Below, piece after piece: positions 12,001-32,545 of a DNA stretch of 64,000 nt (positions are counted from its first letter, which is position 1; each line of letters begins with the position of its first letter). The stretch covers positions 52,712,972 to 52,776,971 of the forward strand of contig NC_064437.1 of assembly GCF_023343835.1 (NCBI RefSeq), given 5' to 3'. The notes under the pieces are model-generated. The model ran no database searches, was not told the DNA's origin, and saw only the letters and a program-made list of their open reading frames with translations. Made by a program: the position numbers and the translations under genes. Origin of the DNA: Lagopus muta. Its lineage: Eukaryota > Chordata > Aves > Galliformes > Phasianidae.

Positions 12001-12396
12001 GAGGGGTGGGTGCCAGTGGGTTGGGCTCTGAGCATCGTTCCTGTGGGGAAGAGACACTGCGCATACATGGGCTCTCTTTGCAGAACATCTTTCACGGAGG
12101 GATGTCCCTGGACCAGCTCTACTTCACCCGGCCAGCACCATCCTACTCAGCCTACCAGTCCCCAGTCCCAGGCTTATACCTGTGTGGGAGTGGAGCCCAC
12201 CCTGGTAAGCAAGGCTGAGAATGGGGCTGCAGGGGGAAGATAGGGCTACATAGGGCTACGTGACAGGCACAGACCTGTGGTGCGGCCCCATTCCTGCTGC
12301 CTTTCAGGAGGAGGTGTGATGGGCGCAGCAGGACGCAATGCAGCCCAGGTGGTCCTCAGGCACTTCAGGCGCCTGCGGTGGCAGCGGTGGAACTGA
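9001..12396 (+). CDS. PYROXD2: PYROXD2 (mitochondrial FAD oxidoreductase), complete
   Basis: PYROXD2 is a phytoene-dehydrogenase-like FAD protein of mitochondria; its substrate is not established. Sixteen exons: 9001-9130, 9404-9423, 9614-9707, 9779-9852, 9939-10085, 10188-10332, 10444-10505, 10594-10691, 10817-10958, 11049-11183, 11265-11337, 11417-11573, 11655-11809, 11899-12005, 12084-12204, 12308-12396. They give 582 aa (human about 581). The basic, acid-free first 29 residues look like a mitochondrial presequence. VVIGAGHNG (residues 39-47) is the Rossmann GxGxxG motif. Other family blocks are [61 protein letters not shown] and the C-terminal FAD-contact stretch [21 protein letters not shown]. 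Exon 2 is only 20 nt. The start fits human length and the presequence. It lies between HPS1 and LOXL4 on the same strand, as in human. Confidence 0.95.
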
Positions 12397-12551
12397 CTTC
12401 ACCTGCACAGGCATGTGGCTGCAGTTGTTTCCAGTGGCCCCTGCTTCCCATCCATGCTGCAAGCCAAGCATACAATGTAGCATCCCCTGTGAACAGGGCA
12501 GTACAAGCTGGTGCGGAGTCCCAAGAGGTGTCATCCTGTGACATCCACAGA

Positions 12552-12557
12552 AATAAA
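12552..12557 (+). terminator. PYROXD2: PYROXD2 poly(A) signal
   Basis: AATAAA lies 156 nt past the PYROXD2 stop, followed within 50 nt by T- and GT-rich sequence (TCTTTCTGTGGTTTTTTGG). This is a textbook arrangement and implies a 3'UTR of about 180 nt. Confidence 0.8.
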
Positions 12558-13925
12558 CCCAGCCATGGACTTTGCATTTATAGCTCTTTCTGTGGTTTTT
12601 TGGTTCTTTGTGCAGCTCTCTGTGCACTTTGGGCTGTGATATCCTGGGGCCTGAGTGCAGAGCACATCCTATGCCCCCCAGAATGGGCTGTACAGGGCCG
12701 CCCACACTGTTTCTGCTTGTGTCGGGCACAGACGTGTCACAGAGTGGTGAATGGGGACAGCCAGCCCCTTGCTGGGGTGCGCCGCGCTCCCAGCATCCTG
12801 CCCCGTGCTGCTGCTGAGAGCCACGCGCAGCAATGACAGAGCTCACATCCTCTCCCTGCCCTCTTCCTCCTGGGGACAATGCTCCCGATTCAGCTCCAGG
12901 CCTCTCCTCCTGCCGGGCCCTAAATATGGCGTTTCCGGGCTGTGCTGCTGCACCTGAACCGCCTGAATCAATATTGACCGGCCAGGAATAGTCCCGCACT
13001 CCTCTGAGAATAGCCCCGCACGCCCGCCCCGCTGCCCACAGCTTCCCGCGCACGGGGCTGCCCTGCTGCAGAGCCCTATTTTTATCTGCTGCAGTCACCG
13101 GCTGCAGGTGTTGGTGCCTGCTGTAACCCGGGGGTGACAAAAGGGGGGACGCCCCGGTGTGCCGCGTTCACACGGAGTGTCAGGGCATGGCCGCAGCCAG
13201 GGGAGAGCTGATGGGACGGTGCCGTGTGTGGGGATGTGGGTGCCGGGGTGCTGCTGGCTCTGTCGGGACGTGGCGATGAGCTCACGGGCTATTCCCGGCC
13301 GTGTTGTTCCTGGCTCCTCCCGGCAGGAACCGGCTGCTTTCACTCCAAACAAACAGCCCGGTGGCCACTGGCACATTCCTGGCCGGCCGGTGGCCACCAC
13401 CAGGGCACGGGCGCTTCCTGTTTATCCCCATCCCACGCCGGGTTGCTCCGGGGACCGTGGTTGGCCCCATCCCATGGTTGCTCCCAGCGCACGTCTGGGG
13501 GGGGTGGGGGGCATCCCCTGTCTGCATGTCTAATGGGGGGCGGCAGCGCCTGGGGACCCCCACACCCCCTCCCCTGCTCTCTGTGCACCCCAAGTCCTGG
13601 CACCATTGCAGCACCCCACGTGAGAGGGGGTCCTTTTGGGGTGATGTATGCAGCAGCCTCATGTTCCTCCTGGCTGGGGGCCAGCCCCATGGTGCCGTGA
13701 ATGCTGGGTGGGGGGACAGTCCCATCCTAGGGTCCTGGTTTCATTCCCTGGGCAGGGGGCAGCAGGCTCAGCATCCCATGCTCTGACCCCCCAAAAGCTG
13801 CTTTGCCTCAGAATAAGGCTCTGGCTGGGCAGGGTGTAGGGCTGGGCTCTGAGCCTCGTGTGCGCGGAGAGGGGGGGGGCCGGGGCTGGGCTGGGCTGCG
13901 CGGGCCCCCACCCGGGGCAGCCGCA
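12558..13925 (+). promoter_or_regulatory. PYROXD2-LOXL4 intergenic, LOXL4 upstream region
   Basis: No coding exon is recognised. From 12900 to 13300 the sequence looks regulatory. It has a near-CArG motif (CCTAAATATGG, 12919-12929), GAATAG[TC]CC at about 12986 and 13008, its reverse complement near 13288, and a MEF2-like CTATTTTTA at 13076-13084. The rest is GC-rich with several G runs. Assignment to LOXL4 rests on distance and direction only. Confidence 0.4.
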
Positions 13926-13926
13926 C

Positions 13927-14016
13927 CATAAAAGCAGCAGCAGGCGGTGCTCGGCTACAGGAGAGCTGCTGGAGGGCGGCTGGAGCCAACACCGTGTCCC
14001 CTCACCGGCAGCCAGA
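13927..14016 (+). promoter_or_regulatory. LOXL4: LOXL4 TATA-like core promoter and noncoding exon 1
   Basis: CATAAAAGC at 13927-13935 sits in a very GC-rich region. About 30 nt later a GC-rich leader begins that ends at a good donor, A|GTGAGTGCT (14016|14017). The matching acceptor is CCCCAG at 14450-14455, followed by 21 nt of leader before the LOXL4 ATG. The transcription start is inferred at about 13955-13960. Confidence 0.6.
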
Positions 14017-14476
14017 GTGAGTGCTGGGGGCTGAGGTATCTCCTGGGTGGAGGGAGGAGGAAACAGAAGCAGCTCCCAGTGCTGCCAATATGGATGCAGG
14101 GGGAGAAGGTTGGAGATGGGGGCTGCATGCAGAAGGGAGAGGCAATGGGTTTCAAGTGGGGAACAAGGGGGTTCTGTGGGATCCCCACCCGCAGCCAAGA
14201 GCATAGGGATGAAGCAATAAGGGCAGCGCTTGGGGCTGCTGGCCACCCACTGAGTGTGGGGTAGGAGCTGTGCACAGCATGTGGAGGCTGAGCCTCAGGA
14301 AGGGGTCACTGCAAGCTGTGTACAGGGGAGGGACAGGGATGTTACTGCTATACAAGGAGGCATGACGCTGCTCCATCATTACCATGCTGTGAGGCACAGG
14401 AGGGCTGCACCTCCACACTGTGTTCCATAGGGGCTCAGTGTTGGACTGTCCCCAGGTATCCCACCTCAGAGCTGCG

Positions 14477-18716
<4,240 letters not shown>

Positions 18717-18984
18717 GATCCCGTCTCTCCCCCCACCCCACACCCAAAGGCACTCCAGCCCCTGCCCTGGCTGCAGCAGCACCTGCCTGAGCTCAGGGAT
18801 TCGACACCTGCCCTATTTATTTCTGCTGCCATGGAGGATGGAGATGAGCATCATGGCTGGTGCAGGGGCCAAGCCCCATGCTGCCGGGGGGGACCCCAGC
18901 TCCAGTGCTCAGCTGCCCGCCCCGGACAACTACCTCAGCCTGCCTGGCCCCAGGCACTGCCACCCATGCACTAGTTATATCCTC

Positions 18985-18990
18985 AATAAA
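18985..18990 (+). terminator. LOXL4: LOXL4 poly(A) signal
   Basis: AATAAA lies 269 nt past the LOXL4 stop, followed by a GTGCTG-rich stretch. The 3'UTR also holds a TATTTATTT motif near 18810, which resembles an AU-rich stability element. Confidence 0.8.
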
Positions 18991-20376
18991 GGTGCTGTGC
19001 AATGGGACAAGGGTGCTGCGTGGTGATATGGAGTACCCTGCTAACCCCCAGCCCAGTTCCAATGCTGCCCTGTGGGGCTGGTACCAGACAGCCCCAGCTC
19101 CTGGCCAGCAGTACCCACAGGCTGGGGCACCTTGTCCCTGACCCAGCTGACCCTATACACAGCAGGGCAGCCAGCTCTGCGGCAAAGCGGGCCGGCAGCC
19201 AGCCCTCAGCCGCCGCTGTGCAGCCCACGCTGGGCTTTCCCAGGCTGTTCCTGGAAGCTCCCTGAGTCCCTAGAGCATGGATGGAACAACTTTGCCCCTG
19301 GAAGCCCTTGCTCATGGGGACAGGGTGGGGACACAGAGAACATGCCCTTGCTCTGTTTCTTTCCCCTTTTAAAGGAAATAAATGAGAATCCCATCCCACA
19401 AGCCACCAGGCGCTGTCACCCCCTCCTGCCTGCATACCATCCCCACCCCCACGCACCAATGCAGGACACAGATAAGGCTTCTATCCCCTGCCTTGCCCCG
19501 TGCAACCAAGACTGGTCCCCACGTGCTAGCTCCGGCACGTGGAGGGGCCACGGGACAGTAGCCCCAAGCACAGCCCGTGGCAAGGCATGTGCTGATGGCG
19601 GCTCATTGCGCCAAACCGCTCTGCTCACTGCCGGACAGCGGAAAGATGCTTTCCATGTGAGAGTATCCTCTCACCCTGAAACTTTCCGCTGTCTGGGCCA
19701 CCTGGCTGAGACAGAGCCCAGCTGGCAGCAGGGCCTGCAGCCGCAGCGCAGGGTCGTGACCAGTTCCTCTAGCACTGCGTTGGGGACATCCAGGGGACAT
19801 GGAGTGGCCTGGGCAAGGCAGAGGTGACACGTGGCACTGCTCCACACTTGCTGCTGAGGGCATGAGAGCCCCACAAACGATGGCCCTAAGAGTTCTGGGG
19901 TTGGCAGGACAGGCTCTGTGCTCTGCAGGTGATGTAGGGGGGAGTTTGGGGTGGTGAGGTGATACAGAGAACGCCACAGCCCTGGGGGGAAGGCAGTTCC
20001 CAGCTGCCCACACCACTCCCGGGGGCAGGGCAGGAAGCCCCCGGGTGGGGAGCGCAGCCCACATCACAGCCTAGAGCCCGCTCAGGGCTGGCCCTTCCCA
20101 CAGTCAGACAAGGATTGCGCTGTTCAGGGTGGCGGATGTAAACAGGGTCCCTCTGCCAGCACATTCCAGCCCTTCCTCAGGCCATCCTGCCCAGCCCACC
20201 CTGGAGGGGAAACCCCTGCCTTGAAGTTGAGCACAATATGCACATCACCCGGGCACCCCCAAGTACGTGGACATGCACTGCAGCTGGAGACGATGCTCTC
20301 AGCTAGCAGGACAAGCCCTGCATCCCACAGTGCTGCATCCCCCCTTCGGAGGCAAGGCAAAGCAAAATAAATGGTA
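18991..20376. other. LOXL4-R3HCC1L convergent intergenic interval
   Basis: The two flanking genes point at each other. I recognise no exon, RNA gene or repeat. The sequence is GC-rich with scattered short open frames that lack domains. A plus-strand AATAAA at 19377-19382, in an AT-rich patch, could be a distal LOXL4 end. Confidence 0.5.
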
Positions 20377-20382
20377 TTTATT
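20377..20382 (-). terminator. R3HCC1L: R3HCC1L poly(A) signal
   Basis: TTTATT on the plus strand reads AATAAA on the minus strand, about 270 nt past the R3HCC1L stop. It sits in an AT-rich patch (20363-20400) within GC-rich DNA. Plus-strand AATAAA motifs in the same patch (near 20366 and 20389) could serve read-through transcripts from LOXL4. Confidence 0.65.
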
Positions 20383-20595
20383 AACAAAATAAAGGACATT
20401 CTCACTCACAACGCTCAGGGTGGCCATGGTGACCACATAGCATGTGTCACCACAGCCCTGGGGACAGCCCTGGGACACCATGGCATGCCCCTAACCGGCC
20501 CTCAAGCACCCTGCAGCTGTGCCCCGGCCCCTCTCCTGTGTGCCTGTTCCACCTAGCACAGAGCCCACAGGGCAGCAGCAGCACCAGCTCCATCA

Positions 20596-25304
<4,709 letters not shown>

Positions 25305-25318
25305 TGTGCCACCACCGC

Positions 25319-27890
25319 CTGCAAGGGAGAGAAGTGTCACCACCACTGTGCCCAAACCGCAATGGTGCCAGTGTGATGCGCATCGGGATGTCCTGGCAAA
25401 GGGCTGCGGCTGTGCCAGGCTGCCCCGTCCCAGTGGAGATTTATTTTTCATCATCTTTGGCACAACCAGGCACGCCGCTGCCTGCCAGGCCCTGCGCCCC
25501 TATAAATATGCATCAAGCAGCGTTTATGGAGACGGATGGTGTGGGGGTCTGTGCTGTGGCTGAGGGGAAGGCAGAGTGGGGCCGGGCCGGGGCCCCGTGA
25601 TTAATCACTGCCCACTCTGTTTAGGGGTATTCATCACGGGCCGCTGTCAGGTAAATCACTGGAAAAACACCTCTTCAGTAATTAATGTGAAGTGACGGAT
25701 GGACGGCCCCTGGGCCCATTAATCTGGAACATCAGAGCCTACTGAGATTATGAATGTCAGGATGCATAAACTGCCGGCGGATCAATAGGGCCAGGAATTC
25801 ATCCAAGGCTCTCATTTCCGCGGCACCTCCGGTACATTAGGCTGCAATCCCCTCCCTGCCAACCACACCAAGCCCAGCCTCGGGGACAAGCAGCGGAGCC
25901 TTGTGGGCTGCAGTGCCCGACGCTGAGCTGGACCCACCGATCTGGGACTGCCCGTGCAACCCACCTCACCCGGACAGACAGATGGATGGAGGTATCAGAG
26001 TGCAGCCTGTCACCAAGGCGTCATGGAGCTCCTCCACAAGACTGGGGATCTCCAGCGCTGGGATGCCGCCAGCTGAGATGCTCTGTGCGCATCTCGAGTC
26101 ACCTCCAAGGCATGCGGGATTTATGGGCTCCTCGAAAGTTTGCCATTCACCTTGCCTCACCCTCCAAAGCAGATGGTGCTGCATCAGCCAGACGGTGCTG
26201 GGAGCACCCTCTGCATGCGTAGCCGTGCCAGCACACAGCTTCTTCCCTGGGCACAGCATGCAGGCTGCGGTTCTCACTCACCCTGCAAAGGGCAGGGCAT
26301 CCCTGCTGCTCCCAGACCTTGAGAGCTCACCCCACAGCATGGCTCTGGCACGAGGCTGTGAGGTCTCAGTGCAAGCACGCAGCACAGTGCAGTGTGCCAG
26401 TTCCTGGAAAAGTTGAAGTGCCACCCAGCGCCCTCCCAGCAGGCTGCCTCATTTCCTGGCAGGGCGCTGTATTTTTAGCCTTCGAGGTTTCTAATTCCAC
26501 TCAATCCATCCTGCCATCAATAGAGCACGTAACCCTACAGCCCTGACTGCAAGCAGGGGACGGCAACACCTTGGCCACTGCGGAGTGGGATCGCCCATAT
26601 GGGACCACGCATCAGCAATGTCACTCTTTATAGTCTGCTGCAGGCTGGGTGAAAAAAAAATACTGCTACCCTAATAAACGCAGCCACGAGGAGATTCTAA
26701 ACAGCCCCGATTAGGATGCTGCCGCACGGTGCTGACATCCAGAGAGGGGACGGCGGGCAGCTGTCCCCACAGCACCTCCCTGCTCTGCTCTGGGGAGCAA
26801 CACGCTCAATAATGGGGACAGCACGCGTGGGGACAGTCGAGCAGTGACATCGGTGTGCAGGCAGACATGCAGAGAAAAGGGAGATTTCAATCGCGCCTCG
26901 TGCTTCTGATGCTCCAAGGAGATACCTGGAGCACCGCAGACAGGAGGTGATTTATGGGGCGATAGTGTCCCTCGACAGCTGCAGGGAGAAAAGGGATGGC
27001 ACGGCAGCAAATGGAGCTACAGGCGGAGGGGAATGCAAAGGGCTTCACAAATACAGCAGGGCAGGTTCAGCACAAAAGGGAAGAGGGCTATTAATAAATA
27101 GGGAGGGAGAGAAAATTAATGACGGAACAAAAATGAAGGGCAACATTTCTGTTTTTAACCAGAAAAATGCAAAGGAGGCAGAGGCCTCACCAAAACAGCT
27201 GCAGGGAAGCAAAAACAGCCCTGGCACAGAGCAGACACCTGGGCACACTGCTGACCCCAGCTCGTGGTGCTGGGTCGGAGCAGAAGCAGAGCAGCGGGCA
27301 CTGATTTCTGGGCAGAAAGTAATAAGAATGCTGCAGTCGAGCACCCTGAGGCTGCTTTAGTGCCCGGTGCCCAAACAGCAGGTGCAGGGGGACGTGGGAT
27401 TTCCAGCAGGGTTATTTCAGCAGAATTACCGGGCAGAGCTTTAGGATAAGGCGGGCAAGATACAATTTACGCGAACATCGGGGTATCTTTTTACAGCAGC
27501 TCGCAAACTTTCATTGGAGCGGTGAATCGTAATTAAATTTGCGGACTATAGCGAGCCGAGCAGGGAAATCACTCAAAGGATCCGAGAAACACGGGCAGGG
27601 AACGCGGTGAGAAGCAGCCTGGGAAAAAGGAGCGAACGTGGCTGGGGGAAACCGGGACGAGAAGTGGGGAAATGGAGGTGCGGAGCCGCGCAGCGCGCGG
27701 TACCCGGCGCCGTACCCCAGGCGGGGAACATGGCACAGCGGGGGCGGGGCAGGGCGCACAGCTCGGACCGCTCTGCCCCTTCCCGGCCGCTCAGCGAAGC
27801 ACCGCCGTTCCCCCCTCGGTTCCCGCACCCCGGCTCCGTCCCGCCTGCCGGGGTCGGGGCGACGTGCGGGGGTCGCGGGAGGGGCGTTAC
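25319..27890 (-). other. R3HCC1L: R3HCC1L first intron (leader intron)
   Basis: This is the interval between the predicted noncoding first exon (donor at 27891|27890) and the acceptor at 25320-25319. No coding exon is recognised. AT-rich, homeobox-motif patches lie at 25600-25780 (GATTAATCAC, CAGTAATTAATG), 26460-26720, and 27440-27555 beside the promoter. Confidence 0.5.
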
Positions 27891-28150
27891 CGGTCACGGC
27901 GCCGGGTCCCCCGCCGCTCCGCGCTGCCGCCGCCGCTTCCGCCGCGCCGAGCCCGCCCCGTCCCGCCGCGGGGAGCGCCGGGACCTGTAGTGCGGCGGCA
28001 CCGCACCGCCCCGCAACGCGGCCGCGGCGCCGCCCCGCGCCCCGAGCGGCCGTTGGGGCTGAAGGGGGTCGGGGCTGCCGGCGGAAGGCAGCCGTGGGCG
28101 CGAGGAAGGCGGCGGCGGCTGCGGCGGGGTGAGCAGAGCAGCCCTCATCT
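27600..28150 (-). promoter_or_regulatory. R3HCC1L: R3HCC1L CpG-island promoter and predicted noncoding exon 1
   Basis: This interval is extremely rich in CpG and is the only island upstream of R3HCC1L. On the minus strand GTGACCG|GTAACG (27891|27890) is a strong donor that would end a noncoding first exon and splice to the coding exon at 25318. No TATA box is evident. The nearest plus-strand gene is 6 kb away, so a coding partner on that side is unlikely. Confidence 0.55.
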
Positions 28151-29118
28151 CCGGAAGCGCGGCACCGCCGCGTGTGCCGTCACCCGCGCTGGGCTCCTTG
28201 CGCGTCCGCGGAGTGGAGAAAGCCCACGTGCTGGGGACGCGGTGCCACGAACCGTGCCAGAAGCGTGGTGACAAAGGCACCGTGCCCAGGAGCCAGCGGG
28301 GATGATGGGCGCAGGGCTCCCGCTTCCTGCAGCGCTGACCCCGCAGAGGCTGCCATTGATTTCCCATTACATCTTAATGTCACGTACAAAGCGGGAGCGG
28401 CGCTGCTGGCTGCTCGACGCTGGGGGATCGCCCAGGCACCGTCACCCCCTGGGCCACATCCTGCAGACAGAGGGCTGCGGGGTGGTCAGCGCGCTCGATG
28501 CCCAGACAAACGGACGGGGGAAGGTGTCTGTGCTGGGCAGCTTCGCTCCGCATCCTTCCTGGGGTTTGGCGAGGAGCTGGCTGCCTGCGCGAGCCGATAA
28601 TGAACGTGGCCCTGGTGCTTGCACGCGCTCATCGGCAGCGCGGGCGGAGGGGAGCACACCTGAGACCCGCACGTCTTCTGGCTCCTAATGAAGCGCTGCT
28701 GTTGCTGAGCACTCCCAAGCTGGGACCTGCGGGAGAGACGAGTTCCTCCACAGGCACAACAAAGAGCAATAGACACGGCCCAGGGGACACGGACATTCCA
28801 GGCTGCCTACTGTGTGTGCCAGCATCAAACCCTGGTTCTGCTGTGTTGGGATGTGGACCCAAGTTATGATGCGTTCTTCCTTTGATTCCCTTTTATTTGG
28901 ACTGGAGCCCAGGAAAAGTGGCTGTACTCCATTGCCACAGTCCTGCAGGGCATGGCACGGACGTGTAGGTTCTGCCTTACCATCAGCGTGGCCCCATACA
29001 GGACAAGGATGGCTCTCTCTATGTGGAGCTACCCAGCACCCTCCAAGGTGCAGCCTCAGCCCCACTGTGCCCCAGAGGGGAGCATGGCTTCTCCTGCGTG
29101 TAATCGATGGCAGCAGAT

Positions 29119-29235
29119 CCTGATCGCTTTCATTATTATTATTTTCTTATGCATGTGCGCACAGGAGATTTATCGCCAGCTACGGAGGCAAAATCAATTA
29201 TTCATGTTATAAATTAGAAAATGATTTATGTTTGT
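29119..29235. promoter_or_regulatory. Candidate conserved noncoding element
   Basis: This sharply bounded AT-rich block holds CATTATTATTATTTTC, TTATGCATG (octamer-like), TTTATCGCC, CAATTATTCATG and ATGATTTATG. Dense POU/HOX-type motifs in an otherwise GC-rich intergenic region are typical of developmental enhancers. There is no open frame. Confidence 0.4.
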
Positions 29236-32200
29236 GGGAGGCCAAGCAGTGCGGAGCCCCTGGCCGCGTGGGAGCTGTGTTTGTCTGGGAATGGCACCGG
29301 GTACCCCCTGCCAGCACTTCCCCAGCCTCTCCATCACCACCTCACCCTGGGGTGTCCCCATACATCACAGTACCCAGTCCTGGACACTATGCCAAACCCC
29401 AAAACCTCACAGGGGTCCATCTCCCTGCATGGGGCTCACTGCCACTGTTGACTTTGGGGTCTGGGATTGCAGGGCTCTTCAGGGATGCTCAGCTGGGCTC
29501 TATGCCCATGGTTTCCCATGGCAAATTAGCAGCAGGGCTGGGAGCTGGAGGGAACACCTAGCCTCCAACATCCTGCCAGCCCATGTGCCCATGTCTGCAG
29601 CCCAGGGGAGTTTGGGGACAGCAGTGGCTCTATTACCCCAGCTATTGCAGTAGGATGATGCTCCACAGGCAGTTTCCATGGCAGCAGGAGTGCAGTCTGA
29701 GTACTGGGAGGTGTGGGCTGCAGGAAGAACCCCTTATTTCCCCCACTGGAGACATTCTTACATCTCTCCTTCTGGCAGCTGAGTCTGTGTTTCCTGCAAG
29801 GGACACTGTGGTGTCCTCTCTGGAGTGCCACGTGCAGGGACAGCAACCCCCTGCACCACCAGCATGCTTCCAGGAAAGGAGAAGGATAAGAGCAATGGGG
29901 GCTGCTCAAAGGCTTGAGCCCAGCTGTCCCAGAAGAGCCTTGGCCTCCTCTTCCTGGGTTAGCGTGGCCTCAGGGCTTCTGGGAAGTTTGTAGGTACAGA
30001 GAGCACTGGTGGGAGCTGCACTGTGGTCGCAGAACCCCACCTCACACTGGGCATCCTCAGCTCCCCTGCCCAGCACATGTTCTGTGCTGATAGCAGGGCT
30101 GCTCTTGTTTCCAGAGAGCGTCGATTCAAAGCTGCTGTGCCTGCACCTCCCTGGGGATGGCACAGCAGGCCGGGATGCTGCCTGCTTCTCCTTGTCTCTC
30201 CATCTGCAGCTGCGTCAGCGGGGGACGCAGGGAGCCACGGGCTGAAAGGAGCAGTGCAGAGAAAAAAGAGTGGCTGGCGGCTCCAGGTCTGGCTCTGATC
30301 AGAGGCGAGCTGTGTGTCCAGCTCTGGCCGGGCTGAGCCCTGGGCAGGAGAGGCAGCATGGGGCTCTGCACTTTCTCTCACTGGAGCCAAACACCCTACA
30401 ATGCTCTGAGATCCAGCAGTGCACCCTGTGACCCCCTTTGTGTTACTGGGGATCCCAGCCCCTATGAGCACGTCTCTGCTTTCTCTCTGCAGAGTAAGCG
30501 TTTGCAGAGGGCTTTGCTGGAGAAAAGCCCCAGGAGTTGCCCTGAGGACACAGGGTGAGGAGGACATCACACCCAGCATTTCCCATGCCCAGCCTGGCAG
30601 CTCAGCCATGGGGAGGGCACTGCGGAGAGCTCAGGGCTGGGGTAGGTTGGATTTGCTTTGTGCTGCTGCACCAAACACCTGGGGACTCAGCAGCTCGTGA
30701 CAGCGCTGTATAATGTGAGGAAGCAGCCCGCGGTGCAGGCAGGCGCCGGTGCTGCCGGCGGCTGTGGGCAGGGAGATGATGGGGCCCAGCAGTGCCCCTG
30801 GGAGCGGAGCTGGCTGTGGGCAGCAGGATTCTCCTGCTGCCTCTGTTTTCCTGCACACGGGAAATAAGCAGGCAGTAAAAGCAGCACTGTGCTGCAGGAA
30901 TCAATACAGCCTGGGTGCTCCTCCCCGCTCTCCCCTGGGAGCCTGCCCCCAAGCATCTCCCTGAGCAATTGCTGCTGTCTCCCTCTCCATGCTGTTTTGA
31001 TTTCCAGCATGTGCAGCAGGACCATGCCTGATGCTGCAGGCCATGCAACAGTGTGGGGCAGGGGGTGACAGCCCCAGGATTTGGGGAGCTCACTTCCTGG
31101 GCAGCCTGACTTCAGGGATCCTTTGGGATACGGAGAGAGATATCCTGGGGGATTCCTGTGTCCCTCTCCGGGGACCCCCACTGCCTGACCAAGAGGAGCT
31201 GATGTGCTCTGGCTCTATCACAGCAACCAGCAGGTTCAGAGGGACATGACACAGCGTGATCCTACATCTTGTCCATGGGGATTCTGATCCTACAGGAGAT
31301 CCCAAGGAGAGATAAGCCCAGCTCACCCATAGGGCAGTGTCTCACATGGAACGGGGCTTTCTGCTGTCACTGCTCTGCCCCACAGGTAGTGATGGACAGC
31401 AGGGATGGGCACCATGAGGCAGGAGACAACAGCGGGTGGATCCGGTTACAGGCAGCACGGGGCAGAGAGATCAGCAGAGAACAGCAATGCAGCAAAAAGG
31501 GCTTTTAGTGATAATTAATAATTAACATTTCTAATGATGTCCCGGCGACAGGAAGAGTCCAAGCAGGGACCTGGGGGCACTGTGCATGGTGACAGTAGCA
31601 GCTTGGGGCCATATAGGGACTGGGCTGTACAGAGCCCGGGGTCAGATGCTGGGTACTTCCTTCATGCCCTGCTGCTGCCATGGGCACGCAGTGATCCTAT
31701 GACAAGAGGGACTGGAAAACAGTGTACAATGCACCTTCAGATTGACCTGACCTCTTTGCTAACACCACTGGGTCTACCAGGCTGGCGGCAGGAAGAAGGG
31801 ATTGAGCACTCACCCATGGACCTTCTGAGGTCCCCAGGATTTGGCCATGCTGGCGACAGGAGCAGAGGTGGCTCAAGATACGCAGAGCCCAGGGGACCCA
31901 GTAGGATGGCGGCAGCTCAGCGCAGCGCAGCGCAGGCTGCGAGGGAACGGAGCGCTCACTATAAATACATCTGCAGGGTAAACGCCAGGGAGGAGAAGAG
32001 CTATTTCAGCTAAAAGACAACATTAGCACAGGAATGACTGGGGATAAATTAACCATGAATACATTTAGGGTGGAAATTAGACCCTCGGAGCAAGGAGGTC
32101 CCAGCACAGCCCCTCCAGAGAAGGAAACGGTGACAGGGGCCAGGGTCAGCTTTGTGGCCAACGTGTCCCACACATCGTGTGCCCTCTTCTAGTGTCAGAA

Positions 32201-32279
32201 AGGAGTAAGGTGTATTGCCCAGCTGCTTCCCAGGCCATGCTAGCTGCAACCAGGCAGAGCAGGTGACTGCAGAGTGGAG

Positions 32280-32545
32280 CAGTATGCAGAGCACTATGCA
32301 TGGTATATGCATGCACACTGCACGCATGCCTGAGCGTGCAACGTGCAGGCTGTGTGTGAGCATAGGTGGGTGTGCACAGGCTGCATGAATGTTTGGGCAG
32401 CGTGCTGGGTGCTCACATATGGTGTGTGTCTGTGTGTGTGTGTGTGCAGGGTGTGCAGACAGGGATGCTGCACGCAGGCTGTACTTCATGTATGCATGTG
32501 GATGTGCGTTTGCAGCATGTGTGTGCTGTGCACCCATTGTGCACC
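32280..32545. repeat. TG/GCATG-rich low-complexity tract
   Basis: Alternating purine-pyrimidine sequence runs through the interval (TGCATGCACACTGCACGCATG), and a pure (TG)n core lies at about 32421-32446. It is a decayed microsatellite with potential to form Z-DNA. Confidence 0.75.

Noticed and set aside
12304-13140. 278-codon minus-strand open frame
   Set aside because: It is antisense to the last PYROXD2 exon and its 3'UTR, shows no domain, and is explained by GC-rich composition.
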